Source of the DNA: Amoebidium appalachense | Lineage: Eukaryota > Ichthyosporea | Direction of reading: 5' to 3' | DNA: 64,000 nt | Assembly (NCBI GenBank): GCA_963693365.1 | Contig: CAVNZM010000014.1 | Location: 4,960,001-5,024,000 of the forward strand | In this document: one piece after another, positions 1 to 41,114 of the stretch | Layout: every line of letters begins with the position of its first letter | Position numbering within the stretch: position 1 is the first letter of the stretch | The notes under the pieces: model-generated | Told to the model about the DNA's origin: nothing | Database searches by the model: none | What the model saw: only the letters and a program-made list of their open reading frames with translations | Position numbers and translations under genes: made by a program

Positions 1-359
1 CGAGGGGCAGGGGGGGTTGGGGGGGGGGGGGGGGGGGGGGGAGGAGCAAAGTCAAGAGACAGCGATTGTTCTTAAAGGGAGGGGCTGAAGGGGGCAAGGG
101 GACATATACCACAACCTCTTACAGTATTCTACCTTCTCCCTTCCCCCCCATAAAAAACAAAAAGGAAAGAAACAGCACACACACACATGCTCATGCACGC
201 ATACACACCCCAACAACAACAGCCATCACAACTCACCCCCCCCCCCCCCCCTTTCCAAAAACAAAACACACAAAGCAACCCCCCCCCCCCCCCCCCCCTT
301 CCCCTGCCCTTCCCCCCCCCCCCCCCCGGCCCCGCAAACACACACACACACACAAACAC

Positions 360-406
<47 letters not shown>

Positions 407-410
407 ACAG
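1..410. repeat. Intron (3' part) upstream of exon 1: poly-G, C tracts, (CA)n
   Basis: A poly-G run near 16-41, ordinary sequence to about 170, then alternating C tracts (236-399) and short CA runs. Reads straight into the 3' splice site at 410. No exon recognised here. Confidence 0.8.
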
Positions 411-24693
<24,283 letters not shown>

Positions 24694-26519
24694 TCTGATT
24701 GGAGGATTTTGGCCAATCGGCGGCGAGAGATTCGATTAAGGTGCTTTATCGCTATTTATGATGCTATTATAACTCACATATGATGTTTTGGATCTTAGAG
24801 CTACGGTGAACATGCAGCCTAGACATACGGGGTGTTGGTTGGAGGTTGGTTCTGAGATAAAACGTGTAGATCTTTCGACTATATGCTTGTGGGAGATTAT
24901 GATTTATGGCTTATTGCCTTCATAATCTATGTAAAATGAGTGAATGAATTAATGTAAACTCCTTTCCCTACTTTTTTTTTGGTTCTACTTTTTCTCTTGG
25001 TTCCCTATAAATATAGGGCCTGATTATATACGAGTGCAATTGCTGCCTTTATTGTGGTGCTGGTCAAGGTAGCAGATGATGAAACTTAATAATTAGTTCA
25101 CATGTTCTATCTGAAGACCCAATCTCAGGATGCATTTGACTACTACATGATAGCCACTTGGCTATTTTCAGGCAATGGAATACACCCTTGCCTACATAGT
25201 GCTATGAATTTACAGTGAGCATGTAACTGCGGCATGCCTACGAGCGCTTACGTATATATTATTTTTCCTTTTCCTTTTTTTCTCCTTGTTTCTCCCATGC
25301 TAATTTCCATCCATGGTTAGTAAAAGGCCTAGGAAGTGGTTTTATCTGTTGAAGTCCTCAGTGTCTTGCACTCACACATCGATATTTTAGTTCGATAGAT
25401 ATGAGAGTACTTCTCGTTGTTTCTTCCCTTTTCTGTTTGATCTATACCTTTTACCCCGATGGATAATGCAGCATGTGTATTAATAGGTTTGGTGCTATAA
25501 AGGAATTACGGCTTCACCAGCAGAGAATTAAGGGTGTGAGTATTAGCGTTGGATAGTGTGAACATGTCTCTTGGCCTTTAGACGGTACCTTTGCACATGC
25601 ACACTAGTCTAAAAATCCTCTCAAGTATATAACACTTTGCCAAGCAGGGATCGTATTAGGATGGTAGGTGTGGCATAGTGTTTCTTACCCCCCCAAAAAA
25701 TAACAAAACCTGGTTTATTAACCCCTTTTGATCAACTGAAAATGCATAGCATTTAGCCTAGTAGGCGATATGACATATGCCGGCTACCTCGCGTTTGTTA
25801 CCGTAGCCGAATATATGGCGACCATTGTGTGTGATATCTATCTGAGCCCAAATCGGTTCAGAGCCCACGCACCCTTTGCAATTGTTAGCGAGGCACTTTT
25901 TTGATGAAATAAAAACATTTCTCTGGAAAACGCAGCAAAACCGTTCGATCATTCGGGCAGTCCTGGGATGTGGACGTGTCGGTTGCTGGTTGATGTGTTG
26001 TAGTGTAGCATATTTATAACCAAACCAAACCCCCCCCCCCCCCCCCCCCCCCTGCCCTCCCACCACCACCACCACCACCACACACACATACACACACACA
26101 CATGCACACACGCGCACGCGCACACACGCACACACACACACACACACATCACGGCACACACCCCCGGCCCACAAACAAAACAAGAAGCCTTCTACCATGA
26201 AAAGTATGCAATTTATAGACAAAAAACTGGAATATATGGAGTTGCATGGATGCAGGTCACGTACATATTGTGATAAGTAACAAGCGTTCGGTTCGTAGGC
26301 TTTCAAGTGATGAATGCATGATACGGGAGCTGGGGGGATGGGGCGGGGCGGGGCTGGGGGGAGGGGGGGGGAGACGGGAAGAGGGGGGGGAGGGGGGGGG
26401 GGGGGGGGGAAGGAGGGGCCCCGGGGAAGGGAGCGGGGGGAAGGGGGGCATGAGCACGTCACCTGATAATAATTAGTGGAATAAATATTGTCACGTTTCA
26501 AATCTGCGCCCCCCCTCCC
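24694..26519. other. Intergenic: RdgB 3' flank
   Basis: About 1.3 kb of ordinary AT-rich sequence follows the stop codon; no coding frame or RNA gene recognised. 26030-26150 has C and CCA/CA runs, 26325-26450 G tracts. The 3' UTR end was not located; I see no convincing AATAAA close to the stop. Confidence 0.6.
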
Positions 26520-30075
<3,556 letters not shown>

Positions 30076-30624
30076 TGCACGTGCACACACATTCAATAAT
30101 CGATTCCGGATCCGATATCATGACACAGTGTGAGCCAACCTATGCCTCAGGCTATCTTCCTCAGCTTAGTCTATAAGATTAATAGGGGGGCCCCGGAGTT
30201 GGAAATCCAAAGGCCCTTGCTCAATGACATTGCATTGTGGGCCGTCGCTTCAAAACAAACTAAAAAATTACGGAAAAACACTAGAATTCTCCATGAATGC
30301 TTTCATTACCCTGCTAAATTAAAAATACGTTCATTGGATATTTGCCACCATGCCGCAGCCAATATATCCCACTACGGTATTTTGGCTGGTTGGTTTGGGA
30401 TTTGCACACCTGAATTTCAGAGTTTTCAAATGATTCTTTGGCTACGGTTGCCCCCATGCCATCACATCCGCATTTATGTACTCAGCTCTGCTCAGGTCTC
30501 ATGGTGATTACAATGCTCTGTGTGCACATACATGTAAAACGAATGATTAGTCACCATTTAACCCGCTTGCACACGTGTAACTGGGTCAGTATTTCCAGGA
30601 ATCCGCAGCTGCCCCCTCCCCCCT

Positions 30625-30672
<48 letters not shown>

Positions 30673-31912
30673 CCCTTCCCCCCCGGCGGCCTGGAGTTAT
30701 CCTCCCTGGATAATTTTAAGGCCCGAAATGATAATTTTCTGTTCGATGTGAGTCGTGCTATTAGCAAGCTGTAGCAGTAATTTGCATGTAGATCTAGATA
30801 ACTCTTGCATATATCTAAGTCGGGGACTTGTGCAAACAGTTTTTAGAGGGATCACGGTGGCAGGGTGTGGAATCGTAGAGTTCCTAATAGCTGTAGGCTT
30901 TGTTATCTGATTTAACCACCCCTCCCCCCCCTCCCCGCCCCTTCCCCATCCCCCCCTCCCCCTCACCCCCTCCGGAGCAGAAGTCGGGGGGGGGGGGGGG
31001 GGGGGGGGGGGGGGAGGGGGGGGGCGTATACGTATGCACGCCAGGCAGCTGTGCACGGCATGACACCCTGTTGACACACTCTTGGTTCGTTGATTTGTGT
31101 GCCGCAGCCACACACAAATACACATCCACACAGACATGCACACACACACACACACACACACAGGAAAAATTTGCATGTCTACGCACTGCGGCAAGTGTAA
31201 CTCTCGCACACACATATATATATATATATATATGATATATGAAACCCAAACACCCTTTCTCTGGCTTGTGATACATACACACTGACACGACGGCTTTTTT
31301 TCGTTGCCAATACCAAGCAAACACGTTGTGTGGAGGAAATGAAAAAGAATACGCATGGTTGTGCACCCGTAAGTCACCAGGCCTTGCAACCCCTGCCTAC
31401 CGGCATAATGGCATTAAATTTTCGGACTGGTGGATTAATTTCTCAGGCTGAAAATAGAAATATTGATGTTACGACCCCTAAACCCCTTACGACCCCTCAA
31501 ATTTAGATTTTCTGAAACTTCACAATTTCGCTAATTGTTTTTGTAGCCTGGACGACTACGATTTTGAAATTGTTTTGTAGGAATAATGGTCTTGCAGGCA
31601 AAGTCCCAGCTCTTACTGCTGTCTGCCAGTGGGAAGGTAACACTGAGGCTAGCGTCTAATAATTATGATTAGCTGCCTGCCCAATTATTGGCATATTAAA
31701 AATAAGACGGCTGATTGTGATTGCCAAGAACTTGGCATCTATCACTATGCCCCCCCCCCCCCCCCCCCCCCCTCCCCTCCCCTCACCTCTCTCCCCCCTT
31801 CCCCCCCCCTCCCCCCTCCCCCCCACACTTATCTTATTGATCAAGTCACGACCGGCATCCGGCCTGGTAGCTCCTAACTGACAAAAAAATCAGAAGCAAG
31901 TGAGTTATGGGG
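30076..31912. other. Intergenic
   Basis: No gene recognised. Contains poly-C at 30627-30671, C tracts 30920-30970 followed by poly-G 30987-31024, CA repeats 31120-31162, a short (AT)n at 31214-31233 and C tracts 31750-31825. Confidence 0.6.
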
Positions 31913-32262
31913 CATTGATTTTGAACCCAGGGGGGGGGTAGTAGCAAGTTTTAGGGGGGGGGTACCCCTCACCCCGCGAGAGGTCGGGCCCCCCTCCCCC
32001 CAGGGGGGGGGAGGGGAGGTACCTCACCACCCCGGCCAGGCTCTTATATAGTACTATAAGTACTATATAGATAGTACTACTAGTAAGTACCATATAGTAC
32101 TATATGTTCACATATGAGGGGGAGGGGGGGGGGGGGTACCCACCACCCGCCGAGGGGACGGGTCTCCCCCCCCCCCCCCCCGGGGGGGGGGGTACCCACC
32201 ACCCCCCTAACCCCCGAAAATTTCTACTACACCCTCCCCGGTTTCAAAATCAACGCTCCCTT
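31913..32262. mobile_element. G/C-tract foldback element A
   Basis: Ends are inverted: TTGATTTTGAA then a G tract and GTAGTAG on the left; CTACTACACCC then GGTTTCAAAATCAA on the right. Inside are repeated G-tract/GGTACC blocks, several in GGTACCCACCACC form, on both sides of an AT-rich centre (32044-32110) rich in TAGTACTA palindromes. No coding capacity. Foldback-type transposon remnant is inferred. Confidence 0.6.
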
Positions 32263-32644
32263 ATGTATCCTACTGTGTGGGGGGAATGTGCTGTTTACTA
32301 TTTACCTTCAAGCGAGACTCGGAGCTGGCACGAATGCCAACGTAACAATGCATACATTAAGTACTTCCAGCCAAAAGGCACATACACTCTGAAGTTACGA
32401 GATAAATTGTGTGGTGCTCCATAAACAAAAGCCTTTTTTGAATAGTTTTTATTTTTATTTCAATGATTTTCGATTTTTTGTGTGTCTGTACAGTGTGTGT
32501 GTGCGCGCGTGTGTGTGCAGGTGCGTATGTTTGTGTTTGTGTTTGTGTGTGTGTGCATGTGTGCGGACGCGTGTGCGCGTGTGTGTGTGTGTTTTTGTAT
32601 GTATGTGTGCGTGTGTGTGTCACGGTGTGTGTGTGTAGAACACT

Positions 32645-33400
32645 GTAGAACACAACAATAGTCGTCACGAAGTGGTTACCTTGCTACGAAAATCACACAG
32701 GAGCGTGTGGCCTGTGTCGGCTTTTTTAGTTCCAAAGTATCGGCGTTCACACGCATATTTACAAAGAAAAAAGTCATACCTATACAGCGATACTTGTTAG
32801 TGTTCTGTGTTATAAGTATCGCTGTATAGGTATGACTTTTTTCTTTGTAAATATGCGTGTGAACGCCAATACTTCGTAAGGGATTTTTGAATTTGAAATG
32901 GAGGGGGGGGAGAGTAGTAATTATCGACGTCCCCCATGGTGGTACCCCCCCCCCCCCCCCCCCCCCACAGGTTGCCGCAGGGATGGGTGGGTTCCCCCCC
33001 CCCCACCTGGCCGACTGGGGTGGTGGGTCCCCCCCCCCCCCCCCCCCCCTCCCCCCTGCATGCGCGTGATCGTATAAAAGAGTCTCCGACGTTTCCACCC
33101 ACCAAAGACGGTATTCGCTTTGGCCACTGATGCATATCCCCCTCCTCCCCCACCCCTCCATACACACACACACATTCACGTGCACACACACACGCACCTC
33201 ACATGCACGCGCGCACCCATACATGCACACACGCGCGCGCGCATGGGCGGCCGTACACGCACACGCACACGCACACACACACACATGTATGTACACACAC
33301 AGTGTCACACACACACACACACACATGTATGTACACACACACACACACACAGACAGACAGACACAAACGCGCGCACACGCGCACGCACACACATACGCGC

Positions 33401-33434
<34 letters not shown>

Positions 33435-34190
33435 AACACACACACACACACACACACAGACAGACAGAAACGCGCGCGCTCATACACGAACACACACGCG
33501 CGCACGCACCCGTACACACGCGCACACATGCACACGCAGTGGCACCCACACACACACAGTGTCACACACACAAACACACAAACACACACACAAACACACA
33601 CACACACACACCGTGACACACACACACACACACTATTCCCACCTGCGTTCGTGCCCCCCCCGGGGGGGGAGGGGGGAGGGGGGGGGGACGGGGGGGGAAG
33701 TATGACCGTATGGCGTCTAGCCTGAGATTAAGGAATCGTATCTATCAGTCAGCCTGAATGTTTACGTTTTGGCATTGTATGTAAACTGCTGCTGATTATA
33801 GTACTATTATGTGAACAGGTTATCTGATATAATATATTATTAAACTTTCACATTATGTCAGCCTATGGGGTGGGTGGGTCCAGGGGGGGGGGGGGGGGGG
33901 GGGGAGATCTCACGCTGCTCAGGTGGGTGGTGGGTCTCCCCCCCTCCTCCCCTGCAAGCCGGAGGGGTGGGTGGGTCCCCCCCCCCTCCGGGGTGAAGGG
34001 GGGGACCCACCTGTCCAAAGGGGGTTAGTGCGTTCCCCCCCCCCCCCCCCCCCCCCCCACCCCCCTTACTACTACCCCCCTCCCCATTTCAAAATCAAGA
34101 ATTCCTAATAAAAACACCGACACAGACCACACGCTCCTGTGTGATTTTCGTAGCAAGGTAACGAAGTTCGTGACCAGTGTTGCGTTCTAC
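32645..34190. mobile_element. G/C-tract foldback element B with ~75-nt terminal inverted repeats
   Basis: 32645-32720 and 34116-34190 are inverted copies (shared core CTTGCTACGAAAATCACACA and GGAGCGTGTGG), about 90% alike with small indels. Just inside, 32880-32925 and 34053-34105 are also inverted and share TTTGAAATGG followed by a G tract and GTAGTA with element A. The interior holds C/G tracts and a CA-rich block at 33155-33635. No transposase frame, so likely non-autonomous. Confidence 0.65.
32730..32879. mobile_element. Nested palindrome (perfect 54-nt arms)
   Basis: 32742-32795 is the exact reverse complement of 32814-32867, with an 18-nt loop; similarity extends about 8 nt beyond with mismatches. 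It interrupts the left arm of element B relative to the right arm, so it probably inserted there as a small MITE. Confidence 0.8.
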
Positions 34191-34467
34191 TAGTCTCCAA
34201 GGATATGTACCCACTGGCTTATGTAAGTGGCCGGGCACTACTACGCCACGCATGCGGCAACAAAACAAAAAAAAAACAAAAAAAAGGCCGCAGGGAAGAC
34301 ACAGCACTCAGAGTTGACACATTGTACACGTAACGTTCTACTGTTAAGCGAAGAAGCCACAGTCTTACCCAATCAAAACACCTTCTTTGAATATGTCCCA
34401 AAGCCTCCCACAATCAAGCACCAAAAAATGCGTTCTGGCATAAATTGAATGTCGCCCCGTTCTAATC
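34191..34467. promoter_or_regulatory. U1 snRNA 5' flank
   Basis: Unique sequence between foldback element B and the U1 gene. CATAAATT at 34438-34445 lies about 25-30 nt upstream of the U1 start, where a TATA-like element would sit. No proximal sequence element can be named without relatives for comparison. Confidence 0.3.
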
Positions 34468-34629
34468 ATACTTACCTGGGCGGGAGTCGACCGTGATCAC
34501 GAAGGCGGTGGCTCTGTCGGCGGGTCTGGCCATTGCACTGGGGCCGGGCGGCTGGCACCATCACCCCAAAGTGGGTGACTGGACGTCAGAATTTGTGTTA
34601 GTGGGAGTGTGCGTTCGCGCCACTCCTAC
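34468..34629 (+). ncRNA. U1 spliceosomal snRNA
   Basis: Starts ATACTTACCTGG, whose ACTTACCT pairs with 5' splice sites. Then GATCACGAAGG at 34495 (stem-loop I, U1-70K site), CCATTGCACTG at 34530 (stem-loop II, U1A-type loop), stem-loop III around CACCCCAAAGTGGGTG, the Sm site AATTTGTG at 34590, and a final GC-rich hairpin closed by GCGTTCGCGC. About 162 nt, typical for U1. The stem sequences differ from animal U1 while loops are conserved, the pattern of a functional gene. Confidence 0.96.
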
Positions 34630-34675
34630 ACTTTCCATCTGAAGCTGAAGACATCCATATGCGGGGGTTTACGTT

Positions 34676-34995
34676 GTTTACTCGAGGCAAAGAGAGATCA
34701 GTCTCAGGTATGGGGGGTTTTTGCTCGGAATATCCCCTCAGCGGTATACCATGATCACGTACAGAGATGTCGGGTGATGACTATATATCAGGGTTTACTT
34801 TCACTACGAGACACCATAAAGACTAAGAAAAATCAATTAGTTTGGGGGGGGGGGCTCCCCTGGGACATGATCACGTACATAGATGTCGGGTGATGACTAT
34901 ATATCAGGGTTTACTTTCACTACGAGACACCATAAAGACTAAGAAAAATCAATTAGTTGGGGGGGGGGGCTCCCCTGGGACACTCGGTATCAGCT
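34676..34995. repeat. Left arm of an inverted repeat, with a 116-bp internal tandem duplication
   Basis: 34751-34866 and 34867-34982 are near-identical tandem copies (TGATCACGTACA, TGTCGGGTGATGACTATATA, CTAAGAAAAATCAATTAG, a G tract, GCTCCCCTGGGACA). The arm as a whole recurs inverted at 36328-36513, where the duplication is absent. Confidence 0.85.
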
Positions 34996-35059
34996 GTTTG
35001 TGTGTGTGTGTGTGTGTGTGTGCGTGCGCTAGAATTTTGTAGTGAAGTGTTTCTCAAGC

Positions 35060-36240
35060 CAATCAATACATTTGAATGAACAGGTCGTAGTTACGCGTGT
35101 TTAGTATAAAATCAAGGATGTTGTAATTTACTGGTAGGCTATCTTTCTGGGTGTCTGTTGTGAATGTGACGTGTGTGTGTTGCGGTATTATGTGGTCTAT
35201 CAAACTACATTTGGCGATACATGACCGTTTAAACTGGTGTGTTTGGGCATGCAAACGATGCCACCTTATACTTATAATTATTAGATCTCCACCGTATAGC
35301 ACGTGTACAGTAAAAGCGTGGTAATTGATCAATAATACCATCAGCTAGAGAAAGACCAGTTCTACAGGAAGGTAATATGTATTTAGGTGTTATACATTTG
35401 CGAGTGCCATATTTGGCAATATGGTTGAGGCGGTCATTATATATAAAACGAGACATAAGGCTTGGTTTTTCAAGGTGTCTGCTTTCATCGGGTCTAGTGT
35501 CGTGTGGTATCTTTTTCCATTTGTTATATTGCGTGATTATCTTGTGATTGTGTACATGTTTAATAGGTAAGTGGCAGTCCAAAGTCACACGCACACTTTT
35601 GCGGGGTTTATTTGTATTTGTGCCCGGGGGAGAAGGAGAGAGAGAGGGAAGGAAAGAGGGGAGAGGTGAGGAGGGGACAGGTCGGATAGAGAAGAGAGGG
35701 TGGGAGGGCAAATACTTCTTTAAGCGGCTTATGTGCTTATTGAATTTCAGCGCGAGATGGGATACTCTAGCAGCTATTGGGACCAGACCATATATCGAGA
35801 GCGTTACAGGCCCAGGTTTACAATAGTTGTTAGATAGAAAGGAGGCAACTTCTGCTTCAAGAAAATTTGCCAAGAGTTTAAGCGCTCTAGTTCTCTCTTT
35901 CTTGATCCAAGCGGCGAGAAGGGGTAAACCATATTCACATGCCGGGAAGACAAAAGTGCAAATAAATGTAAGTCTAATAGAAGGACGGAGGGGTGTGTCT
36001 TTAAAAATATTAGCCGAGAAGAAAGCTAACCGCTTACGAGCCAACTCTACCCTCTTTTCGACCATATGGGAAAACATAACACCAACAGGATTAACCAGAA
36101 CACCAAGATATTTGTATTCTGGAACAATAGGTACAGGTTTAGATGATAATGTAAATTTGTGTAAATTGTTAGCTATATCAGGTACAAGAACACCACATTT
36201 GTCTATGTTAAGGATCATAAGGTTTGCCTTGCACCACGTA
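35060..36240 (-). pseudogene. 5'-truncated LINE fragment: reverse transcriptase C-terminal part
   Basis: On the - strand an open frame of 329 codons (35229-36218) begins LTWCKANLMILNIDKCGVL just upstream and continues with EYKYLGVLVNP, features of the end of a non-LTR retrotransposon reverse transcriptase palm, then thumb and C-terminal region. Catalytic blocks upstream of this are absent, so it is truncated. The frame ends shortly after a Cys-containing tail; a frameshift at about 35240 probably separates it from a continuing C-terminal segment to about 35063. The tail resembles the second fragment at 56195-56450. Confidence 0.75.
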
Positions 36241-36327
36241 AGAGGAATGTGTTATCCATTATGGACCGGTGCTCACACCCCGAAGGTCAGTCACCCAATG
36301 CTCCCTTATTTGTGTGCACGTATCATG

Positions 36328-36513
36328 AGCTGATATCGAGTGTACCTACCAGGGGAGCCCGTAAAAAAAAAAAAAAAGAAAAAAAAAAAAAAAACACCTA
36401 ATCGATTCTCTTAGTCTTTATGGTAGAGTAAGAAAACCCTGATATATATCCGAGCAAAACCATTCCATACCTGAGACTGGTCTCTCTTTGACTCGAGTAA
36501 ACAGCGTAAACCC
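36328..36513. repeat. Right arm of the inverted repeat flanking the LINE fragment
   Basis: Read in reverse complement it matches 34676-34995 (TTTACTCGAG, AGTCTCAGGTATGG, TTTTGCTCGGA, CATAAAGACTAAGA, GGCTCCCCTGG) in one copy; its spacer is a poly-A rich run (36361-36395) where the left arm has G tracts. Confidence 0.75.
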
Positions 36514-38060
36514 AAAAGTTATCTAAAAGATCTGCAACGAAACAAGCGTACACCACTGATTTCTCTCTGGGTAGAATAATTCACCATCTGAAGTGATAAA
36601 CACGTCGAACTTCGGATCCCCATCTGACTTTCAAACCTCTATACCGATCTGGAGGGCATGCTATACTAGTAGACAACAGCATCAGTCGCTGGAGTCTTTA
36701 TGCCTTTTTTGGTGGGTTCGTGCCATATAGGGAGGCAGGCTGCAATGGCTAGTGAGTTCCTTGCAGGTCACCCTTAGTTGGGAAAAACGATCCAAGATGC
36801 TATTCAAGTTCCCAAGAAACTATGGTATATTCATGGGAGAAGGAAAGTGTCAACTGAGCAGATTAACAAAAGCATGATACATAGAAACAAGCAAACCCCA
36901 AGCTTTAGGAAAACAAGCACGCGCGCACACTTTCATATGCCTACAGAAAAGAAAAGATGCACGTGCTTCGAACCTTGGTCGTGTACTTGACACAAACGGG
37001 TCCAAACCGTTGGTAAAAGCTAAGGCACAACGTGCATCGAAAAGCGAACCGTGGGTGATAGTGGTTGCTTATGCTTCTTTTCGCTTAACGTTTATCACTT
37101 CGGACGTGTTGGTTGCTTATGTTCATTAGGCCTTGAAAGAGCATTATTACTTTTGAGTGTTGCCTTGTCTAATTCAGCCCATCAGTGCACCCCGCCCCTA
37201 TGCTTGTGTTGATATGTCTATCTGCGTGTGGATGTGCGCGCACACGCTTCCAGCTCATCACAACAAACAAAAAAGGGCAACATATACGTGCTTGCATATT
37301 TACGCTCTTAAAAGTAGCCGTATAAGTTTGAAAAAGATTAAGTTTGTAGAATTTGCCGTGTGCTAACAAACAAGACAAAGAAACATTAAGTGCTTGTTAA
37401 GTGTAGTATGCTTGTTTTTCACGTCAAGCCTTCTGCACCTCTCTCGGCTGATGTGCAAGTTAGGTCGTCGTAAGTGCAACGCCGGTTGTTATTCTAATAA
37501 ATAGTACTGAGCCTTTTGTTTGTTTCATGGACGCAAGATATCAACTAAACCTCCCATGATATATCGTTTAACGTTCTTTATTCACATTCCCAAGTCATAG
37601 CCTAGGTGACACTTTTGACCCGTGCTGTCCCGTACCCAATCGGTTGCGAACATGCCTAGTTAGATGTTCAGGCCAACACAACGTTAACGCTACACCTTAC
37701 CAAAGAAAAGGCTCGGCAAAAAGAGCAGTATCTATTCCAATGCAAAAAAAAACAGCAACTATGCCCAACAACCAAAGATTGCTGACAGCGAACAAATAAA
37801 TGCATCAGCGAAAAACTAGCTTCATGTTCCGAAACTTTCAGTGTGCAAGTCTACAACACCAAAGCTATCCAACCTAACTCGAATTATGTTAAATTACACC
37901 TATAAATAGCGTCGCAAAAACATGCTGAACAAATGCGCCGTGTCTGTTTTCCCCGACTGAGTTCTCGCTTTGTGCTCAAAACATTTCTTGCTTGACCGTT
38001 GTGTGTTGGGTGTTCGGGAAACGCCGGCTTGACCCACGACCAGGTGACACAGGTCACGTG
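36514..38060. other. Intergenic upstream of Ran
   Basis: Ordinary sequence; no gene, RNA or repeat family recognised. Confidence 0.5.
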
Positions 38061-38079
38061 TCTCGAGATCGCAATCGGT

Positions 38080-38264
38080 TATGATTGGCTAAAGCCTGCA
38101 AATCGAGCGTCGTGATTGGTTGTTCCGATCGATCCGAATTTGAAAAAAATGGCGGGCATTCTTGGCGCCAAAAATTTGGCAACTCGCACACAGAAAACTG
38201 CAGTGCACGCAAGTCGACAGGCAGTATTATCATTCCATTTTTTGTTTTTGGTATATTCTTTACC
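38080..38264 (+). promoter_or_regulatory. Ran promoter region with CCAAT-type and E2F-like motifs
   Basis: Upstream of the ATG: TGATTGGC at 38082 and TGATTGGTTG at 38112 (inverted CCAAT boxes), ATGGCGGGC at 38148 and the palindrome TTGGCGCCAA at 38162, close to the E2F consensus. Function is inferred from motif resemblance and position only; the transcription start is unknown. Confidence 0.4.

Positions 38265-41114
<2,850 letters not shown>

Noticed and set aside
30130-30507. 125-codon frame next to the satellite
   Set aside because: No recognisable domain, no splice context and no codon-level conservation can be judged; it is probably chance.
34751-34982. Tandem repeats with ATACCATGATCACG as U1 pseudogenes
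   Set aside because: The match to the U1 stem-loop I region is about a dozen bases; the rest does not follow U1 order.
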